From contig NZ_VAUO01000009.1 in NCBI RefSeq assembly GCF_005796105.1, forward strand, positions 1-64,000: 64,000 nucleotides of DNA. Direction: 5' to 3'. Position numbers and translations under genes: made by a program. Shown here piece by piece: positions 1-8,045 of this stretch (the stretch's first letter is position 1; the number at the start of each line of letters is the position of its first letter). The notes under the pieces were generated by a model. It saw only the letters and a program-made list of their open reading frames with translations. It had not been told where the DNA came from and searched no databases. The stretch is from Pseudomonas mosselii (lineage in GTDB: Bacteria; Pseudomonadota; Gammaproteobacteria; Pseudomonadales; Pseudomonadaceae).

Positions 1-31
1 GCAGCCCAAAGGGCTGGGTGATCTCCTACAG
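1..31. repeat. 3' end of a composite REP-type repeat
   Basis: The first 31 bases match the last part of the roughly 170-bp repeat seen in full at 14507-14678 and 29927-30114. They include the small hairpin CAGCCCAAAGGGCTG followed by GGTGATCTCC. The copy is cut by the window edge and lies just downstream of the minus-strand gene ending at 57. Confidence 0.7.
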
Positions 32-56
32 GTACAGCGGTGGATTTGGTCGGCGA

Positions 57-1007
57 TCATTTTGGCTCGAACAACGTCACCGCCCGCGCATCCACCGCCT
101 TGGGCAGCAGCCCTTCGCGATAGAACGCATCAGCGATGCGCTGCTGCTCGGCCAGGTTGTCAGCCTTCACCGGCTGCACGTCATAGCTGCGCCGCGCATT
201 GGCCTGCTGCACCGTGGCGCTGTCGAGGTTGCCCCACAGCGGACCGAGGATGCGCGCCGCCGCCACCGGGTTGGCCTTGGCCCAAACCCCTGCTTCGCGC
301 AAAGCCTGGTAGACCTGCTCCAGCACCTCGGGATGCGCCTTGGCGTAGTCGCTGCCGGCCAGGTAGTAGCGCTGGTAGCTGGCCAGCTCCCGGCCATCGG
401 CAAGAATCCGTGCGTTCTGCTGACGCTGCGCACTGGCAACATAGGGGTCCCAGGTCACCCAGGCATCGACCTTGTGGTTCTCGAAGGCCGCACGCCCGTC
501 AGCAGGGATCAGGTACGCCGGCGTGATGTCCTTGAAGCTGAGTCCGGCCTTGGCCAGGGCCTGGATCAGCAAGTAATGGCTGCCGGCTGCCTTGGTCACC
601 GCCACGCGCTTGCCCTTGAGATCCGCCAGGGTCTTGAGCGGCGAGTCCGCCGGCACCAGGATCGCCTGGGCGCTGGGCGACGGGGTCTCGCGGGCAAAAT
701 AGGTAAGCTTGGCGCCAGCGGCCTGAGTGAACACCGGCACGGTATCGGCTACATCGGCCGAGACATCGACATTGCCCAGGTTCAACGCCTCCAACAGCGG
801 CAGGCCGCTGGGAAACTCGTGCCAGCTGATGCGAATGCCTTCAGCCTGAAGGCGCTGCTCCAGGGTGCCGCGGGCCTTGAGCAGGGTCAGCAGGGTCGAG
901 GATTTCTGGTAGCCGATGCGCAAGGTCTGCTCGGCACTGGCAAGGCTCGGCAGCAAGGCGCTGGCCAGCAGCGCCAGGGCGACACGGCGCAGGGGTTTGA
1001 ACGTCAT
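57..1007 (-). CDS. aliphatic sulfonate ABC transporter substrate-binding protein
   Basis: Periplasmic binding protein of 316 aa in the SsuA/NMT1-like family (type 2 PBP fold), expected to capture alkanesulfonates or related organosulfur compounds. A Sec signal peptide spans about residues 1-25, with cleavage after SLASA. Family-typical stretches follow: LRIGYQKSS at the mature N-terminus, DLKGKRVAVTKAAGSH near the middle and VDAWVTWDPYV. The start is supported by a GGAG 10 nt upstream. It lies 17 bp downstream of a second binding protein in the same orientation, so the two are probably co-transcribed. No cognate ATPase or permease is next to it, so it would have to use an SsuBC-type importer encoded elsewhere. 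Ligand unknown. Confidence 0.9.
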   Translation of the reverse strand: MTFKPLRRVALALLASALLPSLASAEQTLRIGYQKSSTLLTLLKARGTLEQRLQAEGIRISWHEFPSGLPLLEALNLGNVDVSADVADTVPVFTQAAGAKLTYFARETPSPSAQAILVPADSPLKTLADLKGKRVAVTKAAGSHYLLIQALAKAGLSFKDITPAYLIPADGRAAFENHKVDAWVTWDPYVASAQRQQNARILADGRELASYQRYYLAGSDYAKAHPEVLEQVYQALREAGVWAKANPVAAARILGPLWGNLDSATVQQANARRSYDVQPVKADNLAEQQRIADAFYREGLLPKAVDARAVTLFEPK

Positions 1008-1024
1008 GGGGGCGAGTCTCCAGG

Positions 1025-1990
1025 TCAGGGTTGCGCGGCCAGCGTGGCGTTGCTCGGCACGCTAAAGCCGCTGGCGAAGGTCGGGGCTACGTCGAGGCGT
1101 TGATTCATCAGGCCGTGGGCGTGGTAGAAGTCGGCGGTTTCCTGTTGCTCGGCCACGGTGCGTGGCTCGATCACTTGCCAACGCAGTTGGCGCCGTTCGA
1201 ATTGCAGGCGTGCGGCTTCCTCGGGGAAGCCAATGATCGCGGCCAGGGTCTTGGAGTAGCTGTCCAGGTGCTGGTTGGCCCACACCTGAGCGCCAGCCAG
1301 GCGGTTGAGGTAGTCCTGCAACGCGGCGCGTCGGGCAGGCTCGCCCAGGGCCTTGTCGGTGGCGGCGAGGAAGCTGTTGCCGCTGGACAGGCCACGACCG
1401 TTCACCAGCACCCGCCCCTGCCCGCTCAACTCGGCCAATGCGGTGTAGGGCTCCCAGGTCGACCAGGCGTCTACCGAGCCGTTGGCCAGGGCGATCTTGG
1501 CGTCTACAGGGCCGAGAAAGCGAAACTCCACGTCCTGTTCGCTCAGCCCGGCCTGGTCCAGTGCCTTGAGCGCCAAGTGGTGGCCAATCGAGCCGCGTCC
1601 GGTGGCAATGCGCTTGCCCTTGAGGTCGGCTGCGCTGCGCAGGGGTGCCTCCGGGCGGACCAGCAATGCGGTGCCGTAAGGGTCGGACTTGTCCACCGCG
1701 ATGGCCTTGACCGGCGCCCCGGAGGCCAGCACGAACAGCAACGGCGCATCGCCAATGATCCCAGCATCGATGGCACCGGCATTGAGCGCCTCGGCCAGGG
1801 GGGCGGCGGCAGGAAACTCGGCCCAGCGGATGTCGTAGGGCAGATCGCGCAGGGCGTCGGCCGCTTCCAGCTGGGCGCGCATGTTGCCCTTCTGGTCGCC
1901 GATACGCAGGGTCAGGCGCTCGCTGGCGGCAGCCTGGCTGGCCAGCAGCACGGCTGCGGCGAGGGTCAGCAACTTCGAATAGATGGACAT
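1025..1990 (-). CDS. aliphatic sulfonate ABC transporter substrate-binding protein
   Basis: Binding protein of 321 aa, paralogous to its downstream neighbour, with a signal peptide over about residues 1-22 (MSIYSKLLTLAAAVLLASQA). Family stretches are LRIGDQKGN, DLKGKRIATGRGSIGHHLAL and VDAWSTWEPYTAL. The start at 1990 was chosen because GAGGAGCGCC directly precedes the ATG and the signal peptide begins there; the frame stays open to about 2254, but that part is a translated REP element. It is the first gene of a two-gene operon transcribed divergently from the LysR gene at 2303. No membrane or ATPase component is present locally. The exact substrate cannot be read from the sequence. Confidence 0.9.
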   Translation of the reverse strand: MSIYSKLLTLAAAVLLASQAAASERLTLRIGDQKGNMRAQLEAADALRDLPYDIRWAEFPAAAPLAEALNAGAIDAGIIGDAPLLFVLASGAPVKAIAVDKSDPYGTALLVRPEAPLRSAADLKGKRIATGRGSIGHHLALKALDQAGLSEQDVEFRFLGPVDAKIALANGSVDAWSTWEPYTALAELSGQGRVLVNGRGLSSGNSFLAATDKALGEPARRAALQDYLNRLAGAQVWANQHLDSYSKTLAAIIGFPEEAARLQFERRQLRWQVIEPRTVAEQQETADFYHAHGLMNQRLDVAPTFASGFSVPSNATLAAQP

Positions 1991-2092
1991 GGCGCTCCTC
2001 GGGGTCGTGGCGGGCGGCGTCTTGCGGCCCAGAAGCTGCGACTGTAGCGAGAAGCGATTAATAACAAAAAGTGATTTTAGGAATAACCTAAT

Positions 2093-2107
2093 ATGCAAAA
2101 CATAGAG
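2093..2107 (-). promoter_or_regulatory. half-conserved ATGC-N7-GCAT LysR-type site
   Basis: Read on the minus strand, the GCAT half of the ATGC-N7-GCAT motif is intact and the other half is degenerate (CTCT). It sits about 100 bp upstream of the binding-protein start at 1990, in an AT-rich stretch. It is the weakest member of the motif set described for the sulfur operons. Confidence 0.3.
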
Positions 2108-2116
2108 CCCCCAATA

Positions 2117-2223
2117 GGAGCGGCCTTGTGTCGCGAAAGGGCTGCGTAGCAGCCCCAGAAATTTCGCATGATGCCGAGATCCTGGGGCTGCTACGCAGCC
2201 TTTTCGCGACACAAGGCCGCTCC
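2117..2223. repeat. REP inverted pair, 'GGAGCGGCCTTGTG' type
   Basis: Two arms of about 42 bp face each other around a 23-bp loop. The left arm begins GGAGCGGCCTTGTGTCGCGA and the right arm is its near-perfect reverse complement. This is one of the two REP variants of the P. putida group, lying between divergent promoters (binding proteins to the left, LysR to the right). Confidence 0.85.
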
Positions 2224-2302
2224 CACAGGAATCTATGGCATTACATACAACCAAGATTATGCTAATACCTTATTTTTTCGTTCCCTTGCGTGAGCGCCGA
2301 AC

Positions 2303-3220
2303 ATGAAAATCGATGACATGGACGCCTTCGTGGCGGTCATTCGTTGCCAGTCGACCAACCTCGCCGCCGAGGCCCTGCAACTGACTCAGCCGGCCATCAC
2401 CCGCCGCGTGCAGAACTTCGAGCAAGACCTCGGCGCGACCCTGCTCGACCGCAACACCAAACCGCTCAAGCCCACCCCAATGGGCCTGCGGGTGTACGAG
2501 CAGTGCAAGGCGATCCTGCGCGAGATCGACTCGTTGCGCGAACTGGTGGCCAATGACGGCGCGCCCTCCGGCACGCTGCGCCTGGGCGTGCCGCAAACCC
2601 TAGGCGACGTGGTGCTGCTCGATGCCCTGGCACAAATCCGCGAGGTCTATCCGCAGTTGCGTACCCAGGTCAGCAGCGGCTGGGGCAGCAGCCTGATTGC
2701 ACGCATGCAGAACGGCGAGCTGGACGCCGCCGCCGCGCTGTTTCCGCCCGGCAAGATCTTCCCCGAGGGTATCGCCAGCCAGTCCATCGCGCGCATGCCA
2801 CTCAAAGTGGTGGCGGCCAGGGGCAGTGCCGGCAAGCGCAGCTACAAGCTGCGCGACTGCTACACCCGTGGTTGGGTGCTCAACCCTGATGGCTGTGGTT
2901 TCCGCGCCGGCTTGCAGCGGGCGCTGAGCGAACAGGGGCTGAGCCTTTCGATCAACCTGGAGACCTTTGGCACCGAGCTGCAACTGGGGCTGGTGGCCAA
3001 CGGCCAAGGCCTGGGGCTGGTGGCCAACGGCCAAGGCCTGGGGCTGGTGCCCGAACCGCTGCTGCTGGCCAGCCGCCACCGGGATGCGCTGGAGGTGCTG
3101 AACGTCAGTGACTTCAAGCCGCAGGTGGACCTGTGGCTGTTCCATCCGCGCTACCTGGGGAATCTGCAAGAGCCGGTGGAGTTGTTCGGCGAAGTGGCGG
3201 GGCACAGGTTGCTGGGTTGA
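2303..3220 (+). CDS. LysR-family transcriptional regulator with internal 9-residue tandem duplication
   Basis: LTTR of 305 aa. The N-terminal winged HTH occupies about residues 1-60 (MDAFVAVIRCQSTNLAAEAL, then LTQPAITRRVQNFEQDLG). The C-terminal type 2 periplasmic-binding-like effector domain begins near residue 90 (GTLRLGVPQTLGDVVLLDAL). It is divergent from the sulfonate binding-protein operon and precedes the monooxygenase operon at 3390, so it is the obvious local candidate regulator. Residues 228-236 (LGLVANGQG) are repeated exactly at 237-245 by a perfect 27-bp tandem duplication, lengthening a segment of the effector domain that normally reads once into GLGLVPEPL. Whether effector binding is retained is unknown. 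Confidence 0.9.
   Translation: MKIDDMDAFVAVIRCQSTNLAAEALQLTQPAITRRVQNFEQDLGATLLDRNTKPLKPTPMGLRVYEQCKAILREIDSLRELVANDGAPSGTLRLGVPQTLGDVVLLDALAQIREVYPQLRTQVSSGWGSSLIARMQNGELDAAAALFPPGKIFPEGIASQSIARMPLKVVAARGSAGKRSYKLRDCYTRGWVLNPDGCGFRAGLQRALSEQGLSLSINLETFGTELQLGLVANGQGLGLVANGQGLGLVPEPLLLASRHRDALEVLNVSDFKPQVDLWLFHPRYLGNLQEPVELFGEVAGHRLLG
2984..3037 (+). repeat. perfect 27-bp tandem duplication inside the LysR gene
   Basis: The 27-mer starting CTGGGGCTGGTGGCCAACGG at 2984 is repeated at 3011 without mismatch, and a third partial unit (CTGGGGCTGGTG) follows at 3038. The period is a multiple of three and in frame. The absence of differences suggests a recent slippage or duplication event. Confidence 0.95.
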
Positions 3221-3225
3221 GCGCA

Positions 3226-3248
3226 CTGGGGCCGCTTGGTGGCCCCAG
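3226..3248 (+). terminator. hairpin after the LysR gene (no U-tract)
   Basis: CTGGGGCC (3226-3233) pairs with GGCCCCAG (3241-3248) around a 7-nt loop, 6 bp after the LysR stop codon. No T-run follows, so its role as an intrinsic terminator is uncertain. Confidence 0.4.
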
Positions 3249-3255
3249 GCAATAA

Positions 3256-3315
3256 ATGCAAAATTTGCATAACAAAAAACCAATAAATTCTCAAAACTGA
3301 TAATTAGCATAGAAC
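3256..3315 (+). promoter_or_regulatory. LysR-type operator ATGC-N7-GCAT plus TAGAAC element
   Basis: ATGCAAAATTTGCAT (3256-3270) is a perfect inverted repeat of the T-N11-A class bound by LysR regulators. Exactly 39 bp later comes TAGAAC (3310-3315) inside TAATTAGCATAGAACC, a probable core promoter element. The same layout occurs before the operons at 11978 and 14991. Distance to the start at 3390 is 74 bp. Confidence 0.55.
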
Positions 3316-3389
3316 CAAAAAGACTTTTACAGGGTTCATTCATACGAATACGGTCTTAGCCACACACCGTCATTCAGGGATGAACCCCC

Positions 3390-4523
3390 ATGAGTCACCC
3401 TTCCGACAGCGCCCTGGCCGAGCTTACCGAGGCCCTTGCGGCCAATGCCGAGCGCTACGACCGCAGCGCGCAGTTCCCACACGACAACTTCGACCTGCTG
3501 CAGCGCCACGGCTTGCTGGCCCTCACCGTACCGCGTGCCCTGGGCGGCGGCGGTGCGGACCTCGTTACCGCGCGCCGGGTGATCGGCGCAGTCGGCAAGG
3601 GCGACCCGGCCACCGCGCTGATCCTGGTGATGCAGTACCTGCAACACTTTCGCCTGCAAGACGACGCACGCTGGCCCGCCCACCTGCGCCAGCGGGTCGC
3701 CGAAGAGGCGGTGCGCCACGGCGCGTTGATCAACGCCCTGCGCGTCGAACCCGAACTCGGCACCCCCGCGCGTGGCGGCCTGCCGGCCACCGTCGCACGG
3801 CGCAGCGCCGAAGGCTGGCGCCTGAGCGGGCGCAAGATCTACTCCACCGGCAGCCACGGCCTGAGCTGGTACCTGGTGTGGGGCCGCAGCGACGACAGCG
3901 ATCCGCTGGTGGGTGGTTTTCTGGTACACCGCGACACCCCCGGCATCCGCATCGTCGAGGACTGGGATCACCTCGGCATGCGCGCTACGTGCAGCCACGA
4001 AGTCCGTTTCGACGACGTGCTGATCCCCCTCGACCACGCCGTCAGCGTCAGCCCCGCCAGCGCGCCGCGCGCCGAACTCGATGGCGAAGGGCTGCTGTGG
4101 ATGGGCGTATTGCTGCCAGCGGTGTATGACGGCGTGGCGCGTGCCGCGCGCGACTGGCTGGCCGGTTTTCTCAGCGCGCGCACGCCATCCAACCTCGGCG
4201 CGCCGCTGGCCAGTCTGCCACGCTTCCAGGAGGTACTCGGACGCATCGACACCCTGCTGTTCGCCAACCAGAGCCTGCTCGATTCGGCCGCCGCCGGGCA
4301 CATCGACCCGCGCCATGCCGGGCAGATCAAGCACCTGGTCAGCGCGAATGCCATCCAGGCCGTGGAACTGGCCGTCGAGGCCGCCGGCAATCCGGGGCTG
4401 TCACGGCGCAACCCCCTGGAGCGGCATTACCGCGACGTGCTGTGCAGCCGCATCCACACCCCTCAGGACGACGTGGTATTCGGCCAAGTCGGCCGCGCCG
4501 CGCTGACGGAGGTGGCGGCATGA
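3390..4523 (+). CDS. acyl-CoA dehydrogenase-like flavin monooxygenase (DszC/SfnB-type)
   Basis: Protein of 377 aa with the acyl-CoA dehydrogenase fold: N-terminal helical domain (about 1-115), middle beta domain with WRLSGRKIYSTGSHGLSWYL (about 145-165), and C-terminal helical bundle. I do not see the catalytic Glu context of true acyl-CoA dehydrogenases, which fits the subgroup acting as FMNH2/FADH2-dependent S- or N-oxygenases (DszC, SfnB and relatives). It is first in an operon with a 2-hydroxyacid dehydrogenase (ATGA overlap) and a class II aldolase-like gene, behind a shared sulfur-type promoter. The likely role is oxygenation of an organosulfur substrate; the compound is unknown and a dehydrogenase activity is not excluded. 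Confidence 0.75.
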   Translation: MSHPSDSALAELTEALAANAERYDRSAQFPHDNFDLLQRHGLLALTVPRALGGGGADLVTARRVIGAVGKGDPATALILVMQYLQHFRLQDDARWPAHLRQRVAEEAVRHGALINALRVEPELGTPARGGLPATVARRSAEGWRLSGRKIYSTGSHGLSWYLVWGRSDDSDPLVGGFLVHRDTPGIRIVEDWDHLGMRATCSHEVRFDDVLIPLDHAVSVSPASAPRAELDGEGLLWMGVLLPAVYDGVARAARDWLAGFLSARTPSNLGAPLASLPRFQEVLGRIDTLLFANQSLLDSAAAGHIDPRHAGQIKHLVSANAIQAVELAVEAAGNPGLSRRNPLERHYRDVLCSRIHTPQDDVVFGQVGRAALTEVAA

Positions 4524-5464
4524 GCCATTCGATCATCGCCAGCCAGCTCGACGCCCAGGCCAACCAGATCTTGCGCGATCAGTTGGTCGATCACCAGGTC
4601 ATCGACATCGCCCCCGGCCAACTGGCCCTGGACGTACCTGCCGACGTGTTCATCCTGCGCCCGATCAACGTGCGCGGGGCGCGCGTCGACACGCCACCAG
4701 CCGGCTGGCCGTGGGGGTTGAAGTGGGTGCAACTGGTGTCTTCAGGCATCGACTTCTACCCAGACTGGGTGTTCAACGGCGCCCCAGTGACCAGCGGCAA
4801 AGGCGCCAACGCCGAGCACGTAGCCGAGTTCGCCCTGGCCTTGGTGTTCGCTGCGGCCAAGCAATTGCCTGGGCTGTGGGTCAAGGACGCTGACTGGCGC
4901 TTGACCCCGCTGGCCCCAGTGCGCGGGCGCACCCTGGGCATTCTGGGCTTTGGCAGCATCGGCCAGTGCCTGGCACGCAAGGCACTGGCTCTCGGCATGC
5001 GCGTGCTGGCCCTGAGCCGCCCCGGCCAGCCCATCGCCGAGGTTCCAGGGGTGACGCGCGCGGCCGATCTGCGCGAGCTGTTTGCCGGTAGCGATCATCT
5101 GGTCCTGGCAGCCCCGCTGACCCCCGCCACGCGCGGGCTGATCGATCATGCGGTACTGGCCCACGCCCGCCCCGGTCTGCATCTGATCAACATTGCCCGC
5201 GGTGGCCTGCTCGACCAGCAGGCGCTGCTCGACGCCCTGGACAGCGGCCTGATAGGCCGCGCCAGCCTGGACGTCACCGAGCCTGAACCACTTCCGGCCG
5301 GCCATCGGCTGTACCAGCACCCACGGGTGTTCCTGTCACCGCATACCTCGGCCATATCCGATGAAGGCTACCCGGCCTTCCTCGACGCGTTCATCACCAA
5401 CTTCCACCGCTACCGCGAGCAGGCGCCCTTGGCGAACCTGGTCGATACTGCACGCGGCTACTGA
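4520..5464 (+). CDS. D-2-hydroxyacid dehydrogenase, NAD(P)-dependent
   Basis: Protein of 314 aa in the D-isomer-specific 2-hydroxyacid dehydrogenase family (GyaR/SerA-like). The Rossmann motif GFGSIG is at 143-148. The catalytic set is Arg227 in NIARGG, an acidic residue in DVTEPEPLP (about 254-256) and His275 in SPHTS. The start overlaps the upstream stop codon (ATGA), indicating translational coupling; an upstream in-frame ATG lies inside the preceding gene and is unlikely. It probably interconverts a 2-keto and a D-2-hydroxy acid released from the substrate handled by this operon. Specificity cannot be read from sequence. Confidence 0.85.
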   Translation: MSHSIIASQLDAQANQILRDQLVDHQVIDIAPGQLALDVPADVFILRPINVRGARVDTPPAGWPWGLKWVQLVSSGIDFYPDWVFNGAPVTSGKGANAEHVAEFALALVFAAAKQLPGLWVKDADWRLTPLAPVRGRTLGILGFGSIGQCLARKALALGMRVLALSRPGQPIAEVPGVTRAADLRELFAGSDHLVLAAPLTPATRGLIDHAVLAHARPGLHLINIARGGLLDQQALLDALDSGLIGRASLDVTEPEPLPAGHRLYQHPRVFLSPHTSAISDEGYPAFLDAFITNFHRYREQAPLANLVDTARGY

Positions 5465-5481
5465 TCACCGGAGAGCACACC

Positions 5482-6279
5482 ATGAGTTCACTGTCTGCCG
5501 TCACCACTCGCCCCTCCCCCAGCGTGCGCGAGCGGGTCAGCGCCGAGGAATGGGAGGTCCGCGTCAAGCTGGCCGCCGCCTACCGCCTGGCCGCCCAGCT
5601 GCGCTGGACCGACCATATCTACACGCACTTCTCAGCCCGTGTACCGGGCCCGGAGGAGCATTTCCTGATCAACGCCTTTGGCTTGTTGTTCGATGAAATC
5701 AGCGCCTCCAACCTGGTCAAGGTGGATGTCGATGGCACCCTCATCGACGACCCGCTGGGGCTGGGCATCAACCAGGCCGGCTACGTGATCCACAGCGCCA
5801 TCCACCGTGCCCGCCCCGACCTCAAAGCGGTGCTGCACACCCACACACGTGACGGCGCGGCGGTCTCGGCTCAGCGCGACGGTCTGCTGCCGATCTCCCA
5901 GCACGCCCTGGCCTACTACAGCCGGGTGGCCTACCACGACTACGAAGGCGTGGCGCTGGACCTGGACGAGCAGCAGCGGCTGGTGGCCAACCTGGGCCAA
6001 AGCAACATCCTGATTCTGCGCAACCATGGCCTGCTCACCGGCGGCATCAGCGTGGAGCACGCGTTCCGTGAACTGCATGGGTTGGAGCGGGCCTGCAACA
6101 TCCAAGTGGCAGCGCAGGCCGGGGGCAATGATCAGCTGCTGCATGCGACGCCTGCGGCAATCGCCAAGGTGCATGAGCAGTCCAAGCGGTTTTCCGATGG
6201 CCAGGGCGAGGGTATCCAGCGGCACTGGGATGCGCTGATTCGCCAGCTGGAACGGGAGGGGCGCGATTACCAGGATTGA
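5482..6279 (+). CDS. class II aldolase/adducin family protein
   Basis: Protein of 265 aa with the class II aldolase/adducin fold. The metal-binding HTHTRDG segment is near residues 118-124 and a further conserved His lies in NHGLLTGG near 180. Similar proteins are annotated as fuculose-phosphate-aldolase-like or decarboxylase-like, and many have unknown substrates. It is the third gene of the operon, 17 bp after the dehydrogenase, with a GGAGAG Shine-Dalgarno. In a sulfur-scavenging context it could cleave or decarboxylate the carbon skeleton left after C-S cleavage; that is inference. Confidence 0.8.
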   Translation: MSSLSAVTTRPSPSVRERVSAEEWEVRVKLAAAYRLAAQLRWTDHIYTHFSARVPGPEEHFLINAFGLLFDEISASNLVKVDVDGTLIDDPLGLGINQAGYVIHSAIHRARPDLKAVLHTHTRDGAAVSAQRDGLLPISQHALAYYSRVAYHDYEGVALDLDEQQRLVANLGQSNILILRNHGLLTGGISVEHAFRELHGLERACNIQVAAQAGGNDQLLHATPAAIAKVHEQSKRFSDGQGEGIQRHWDALIRQLEREGRDYQD

Positions 6280-6294
6280 CTGAGATCCTGTACT

Positions 6295-6388
6295 GGCCTC
6301 TTCGCGGGTAAACCCGCTCCCACAGGGATCTCACCGCTCTCGCCAGCAGCGCCGTACCTGTGGGAGCGGGTTTACCCGCGAAAGGGCC
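6295..6388. repeat. REP inverted pair, 'GTTTACCCGCGAA' type
   Basis: Two REP units face each other: one with CTTCGCGGGTAAACCCGCTC at 6300 and its complement with GAGCGGGTTTACCCGCGAA at 6363. It lies between the aldolase-like gene and the ABC transporter operon and may stabilise or separate the two transcripts. Confidence 0.85.
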
Positions 6389-6425
6389 GGTACAGGCAAC
6401 CCAAACTCCAATGAAGGACCACCCC

Positions 6426-8045
6426 ATGCCCCCACTGCACCGCCTGTTCGCCATCGGCGCCCTGGCCTTGGCCCTCAATGCCTGCTCCCCCGCCGACGAC
6501 ACCTCGGCCAGCAAGACCCTCAACATCGCCTTCTGGGGCGACAACACCACCTTGGTCAGCGTCGACCCGTTCCAGGTCTACTGGCTGGAGCACCGCGTTC
6601 TGCTGCGCAACGTTGCCGAATCGCTCACCGACCAGGACCCGGACACCGGCCGCATCATCCCGTGGCTGGCGAACAGCTGGGAAGTTGCCAGCGATGCGCT
6701 GAGCTACACCTTCCACTTGCGACAGGACGTCACCTTCAGCAACGGCGAGCGCTTCGATGCCCACGCGGTGAAGACCGCCTTCGACAGCAACAAAGCCTTC
6801 GCCACCCAGCTGCCAGCCACCTTCGGCGCCACCTACCTGGCCGGTTACGATCACGCCGAAGTGGTCGACGACTTTACCGTGCGCCTGGTGCTTTCCAAGC
6901 CCAACGCCGGTTTCCTGCAAGCCACCTCCACCACCAACCTGGCAATCCTCGCGCCCGCCTCGTACCGGCTGACAGCCCAGGAGCGCTCGCTGGGCAAGAT
7001 CATCGGCACCGGCCCGTTCGTGCTCGAACACTACACCCCGGAAGTCGGCGCCAAGCTGGTCAAGCGCGCCGACTACGCCTGGGCCTCGGCCAACGTGCGC
7101 AACCGCGGCGCCGCCCACCTGGACAGGGTGCAGGTCAGCTACATCCCCGAGGAAAGCGTGCGCAACGGCCTGTTCCTGCAAGGCAAGGCCGACATCCTGT
7201 GGCCGCGCAACCCGTTCTCGGAGGTCGACCTCAAGCTGTTCCAGTCCAAGGGCGCGACCATCCAGAGCCGCTCACTGCCGGGGCCTGCACTGAACCTCTA
7301 CCCCAACACCCGCAACGACCGCTTGCTGGGCGATCGCCAGGTGCGCCTGGCCTTGCAGAAGGCCATTGACCGCACCAGCTACGCGCACACCGTCTACAAC
7401 GCCGAGTTCCCGGTGGTGAGCGGCGTGTACGACGTGACCACGCCGTACTTCAAGGCCCAGGCCGACAAGCTCGCCTATGACCCCAAGGGCGCCGAGCAAC
7501 TGCTCGAAGCCGCTGGCTGGCACAAGGGCGAGGACGGCTACCGGCACAAGAACGGCCAGCGCCTGACCCTGCGCTACAACCTCACCCCCGCCGAAAGCGC
7601 AGGCGATGTGCTGGTGCAAGATCAGCTGCGCAAGGTCGGCATCGACCTCAAGCTCAATGTGCTGACCCGCGCCGAGTGGGTCGCCGGCAACACCTCGGGC
7701 AACTACGACCTGACCTCAACCTACATGACCCGCGCCGATCCGATCATCCTGCAAACCATCCTCGACCCACGCGCCGCCAACAGCGCGACCCTGGCCACCA
7801 ACAGCTACGAGCCGCACACCCTGCCCAAGGTCCAGGCGCTGTTCGACAGCGGTATCACCGCCACCGCCGACACACAACGCGCCGCCGCCTACGGCCAATT
7901 GCAGGACCTGTTGGTGGATGAAGCAGCAGCCTTCCCGCTGTACGAGCGGGTCTGGCAGGCGGCCACCGCGCCGCGCGTCAAGGACTTCCGCTGGACCGCC
8001 GAAGGCTTTGCCTTCCTCAGCGACATCCAGGTCGGCCAGCCATGA
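6426..8045 (+). CDS. peptide/nickel-type ABC transporter substrate-binding lipoprotein (family 5)
   Basis: Extracytoplasmic solute-binding protein of 539 aa, family 5 (DppA/OppA/NikA-like). The lipoprotein signal is MPPLHRLFAIGALALALNAC with the lipobox Cys at position 20. The body has the usual order: VSVDPFQVYW near the N-terminus, NAGFLQATSTTNLAIL, then GTGPFVLEHY. The start at 6426 follows GAAGGACC; an upstream in-frame start falls in the REP element. It is first gene of a complete importer operon, overlapping the next gene by 4 bp. The transported molecule is unknown; the context suggests a sulfur-containing peptide or conjugate such as a thioether amino-acid derivative. Confidence 0.88.
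   Translation: MPPLHRLFAIGALALALNACSPADDTSASKTLNIAFWGDNTTLVSVDPFQVYWLEHRVLLRNVAESLTDQDPDTGRIIPWLANSWEVASDALSYTFHLRQDVTFSNGERFDAHAVKTAFDSNKAFATQLPATFGATYLAGYDHAEVVDDFTVRLVLSKPNAGFLQATSTTNLAILAPASYRLTAQERSLGKIIGTGPFVLEHYTPEVGAKLVKRADYAWASANVRNRGAAHLDRVQVSYIPEESVRNGLFLQGKADILWPRNPFSEVDLKLFQSKGATIQSRSLPGPALNLYPNTRNDRLLGDRQVRLALQKAIDRTSYAHTVYNAEFPVVSGVYDVTTPYFKAQADKLAYDPKGAEQLLEAAGWHKGEDGYRHKNGQRLTLRYNLTPAESAGDVLVQDQLRKVGIDLKLNVLTRAEWVAGNTSGNYDLTSTYMTRADPIILQTILDPRAANSATLATNSYEPHTLPKVQALFDSGITATADTQRAAAYGQLQDLLVDEAAAFPLYERVWQAATAPRVKDFRWTAEGFAFLSDIQVGQP

Noticed and set aside
2093..2254. N-terminal extension of the binding protein at 1025-1990 to 2254
   Set aside because: The extension translates a REP element and precedes a good Shine-Dalgarno and signal peptide at 1990.
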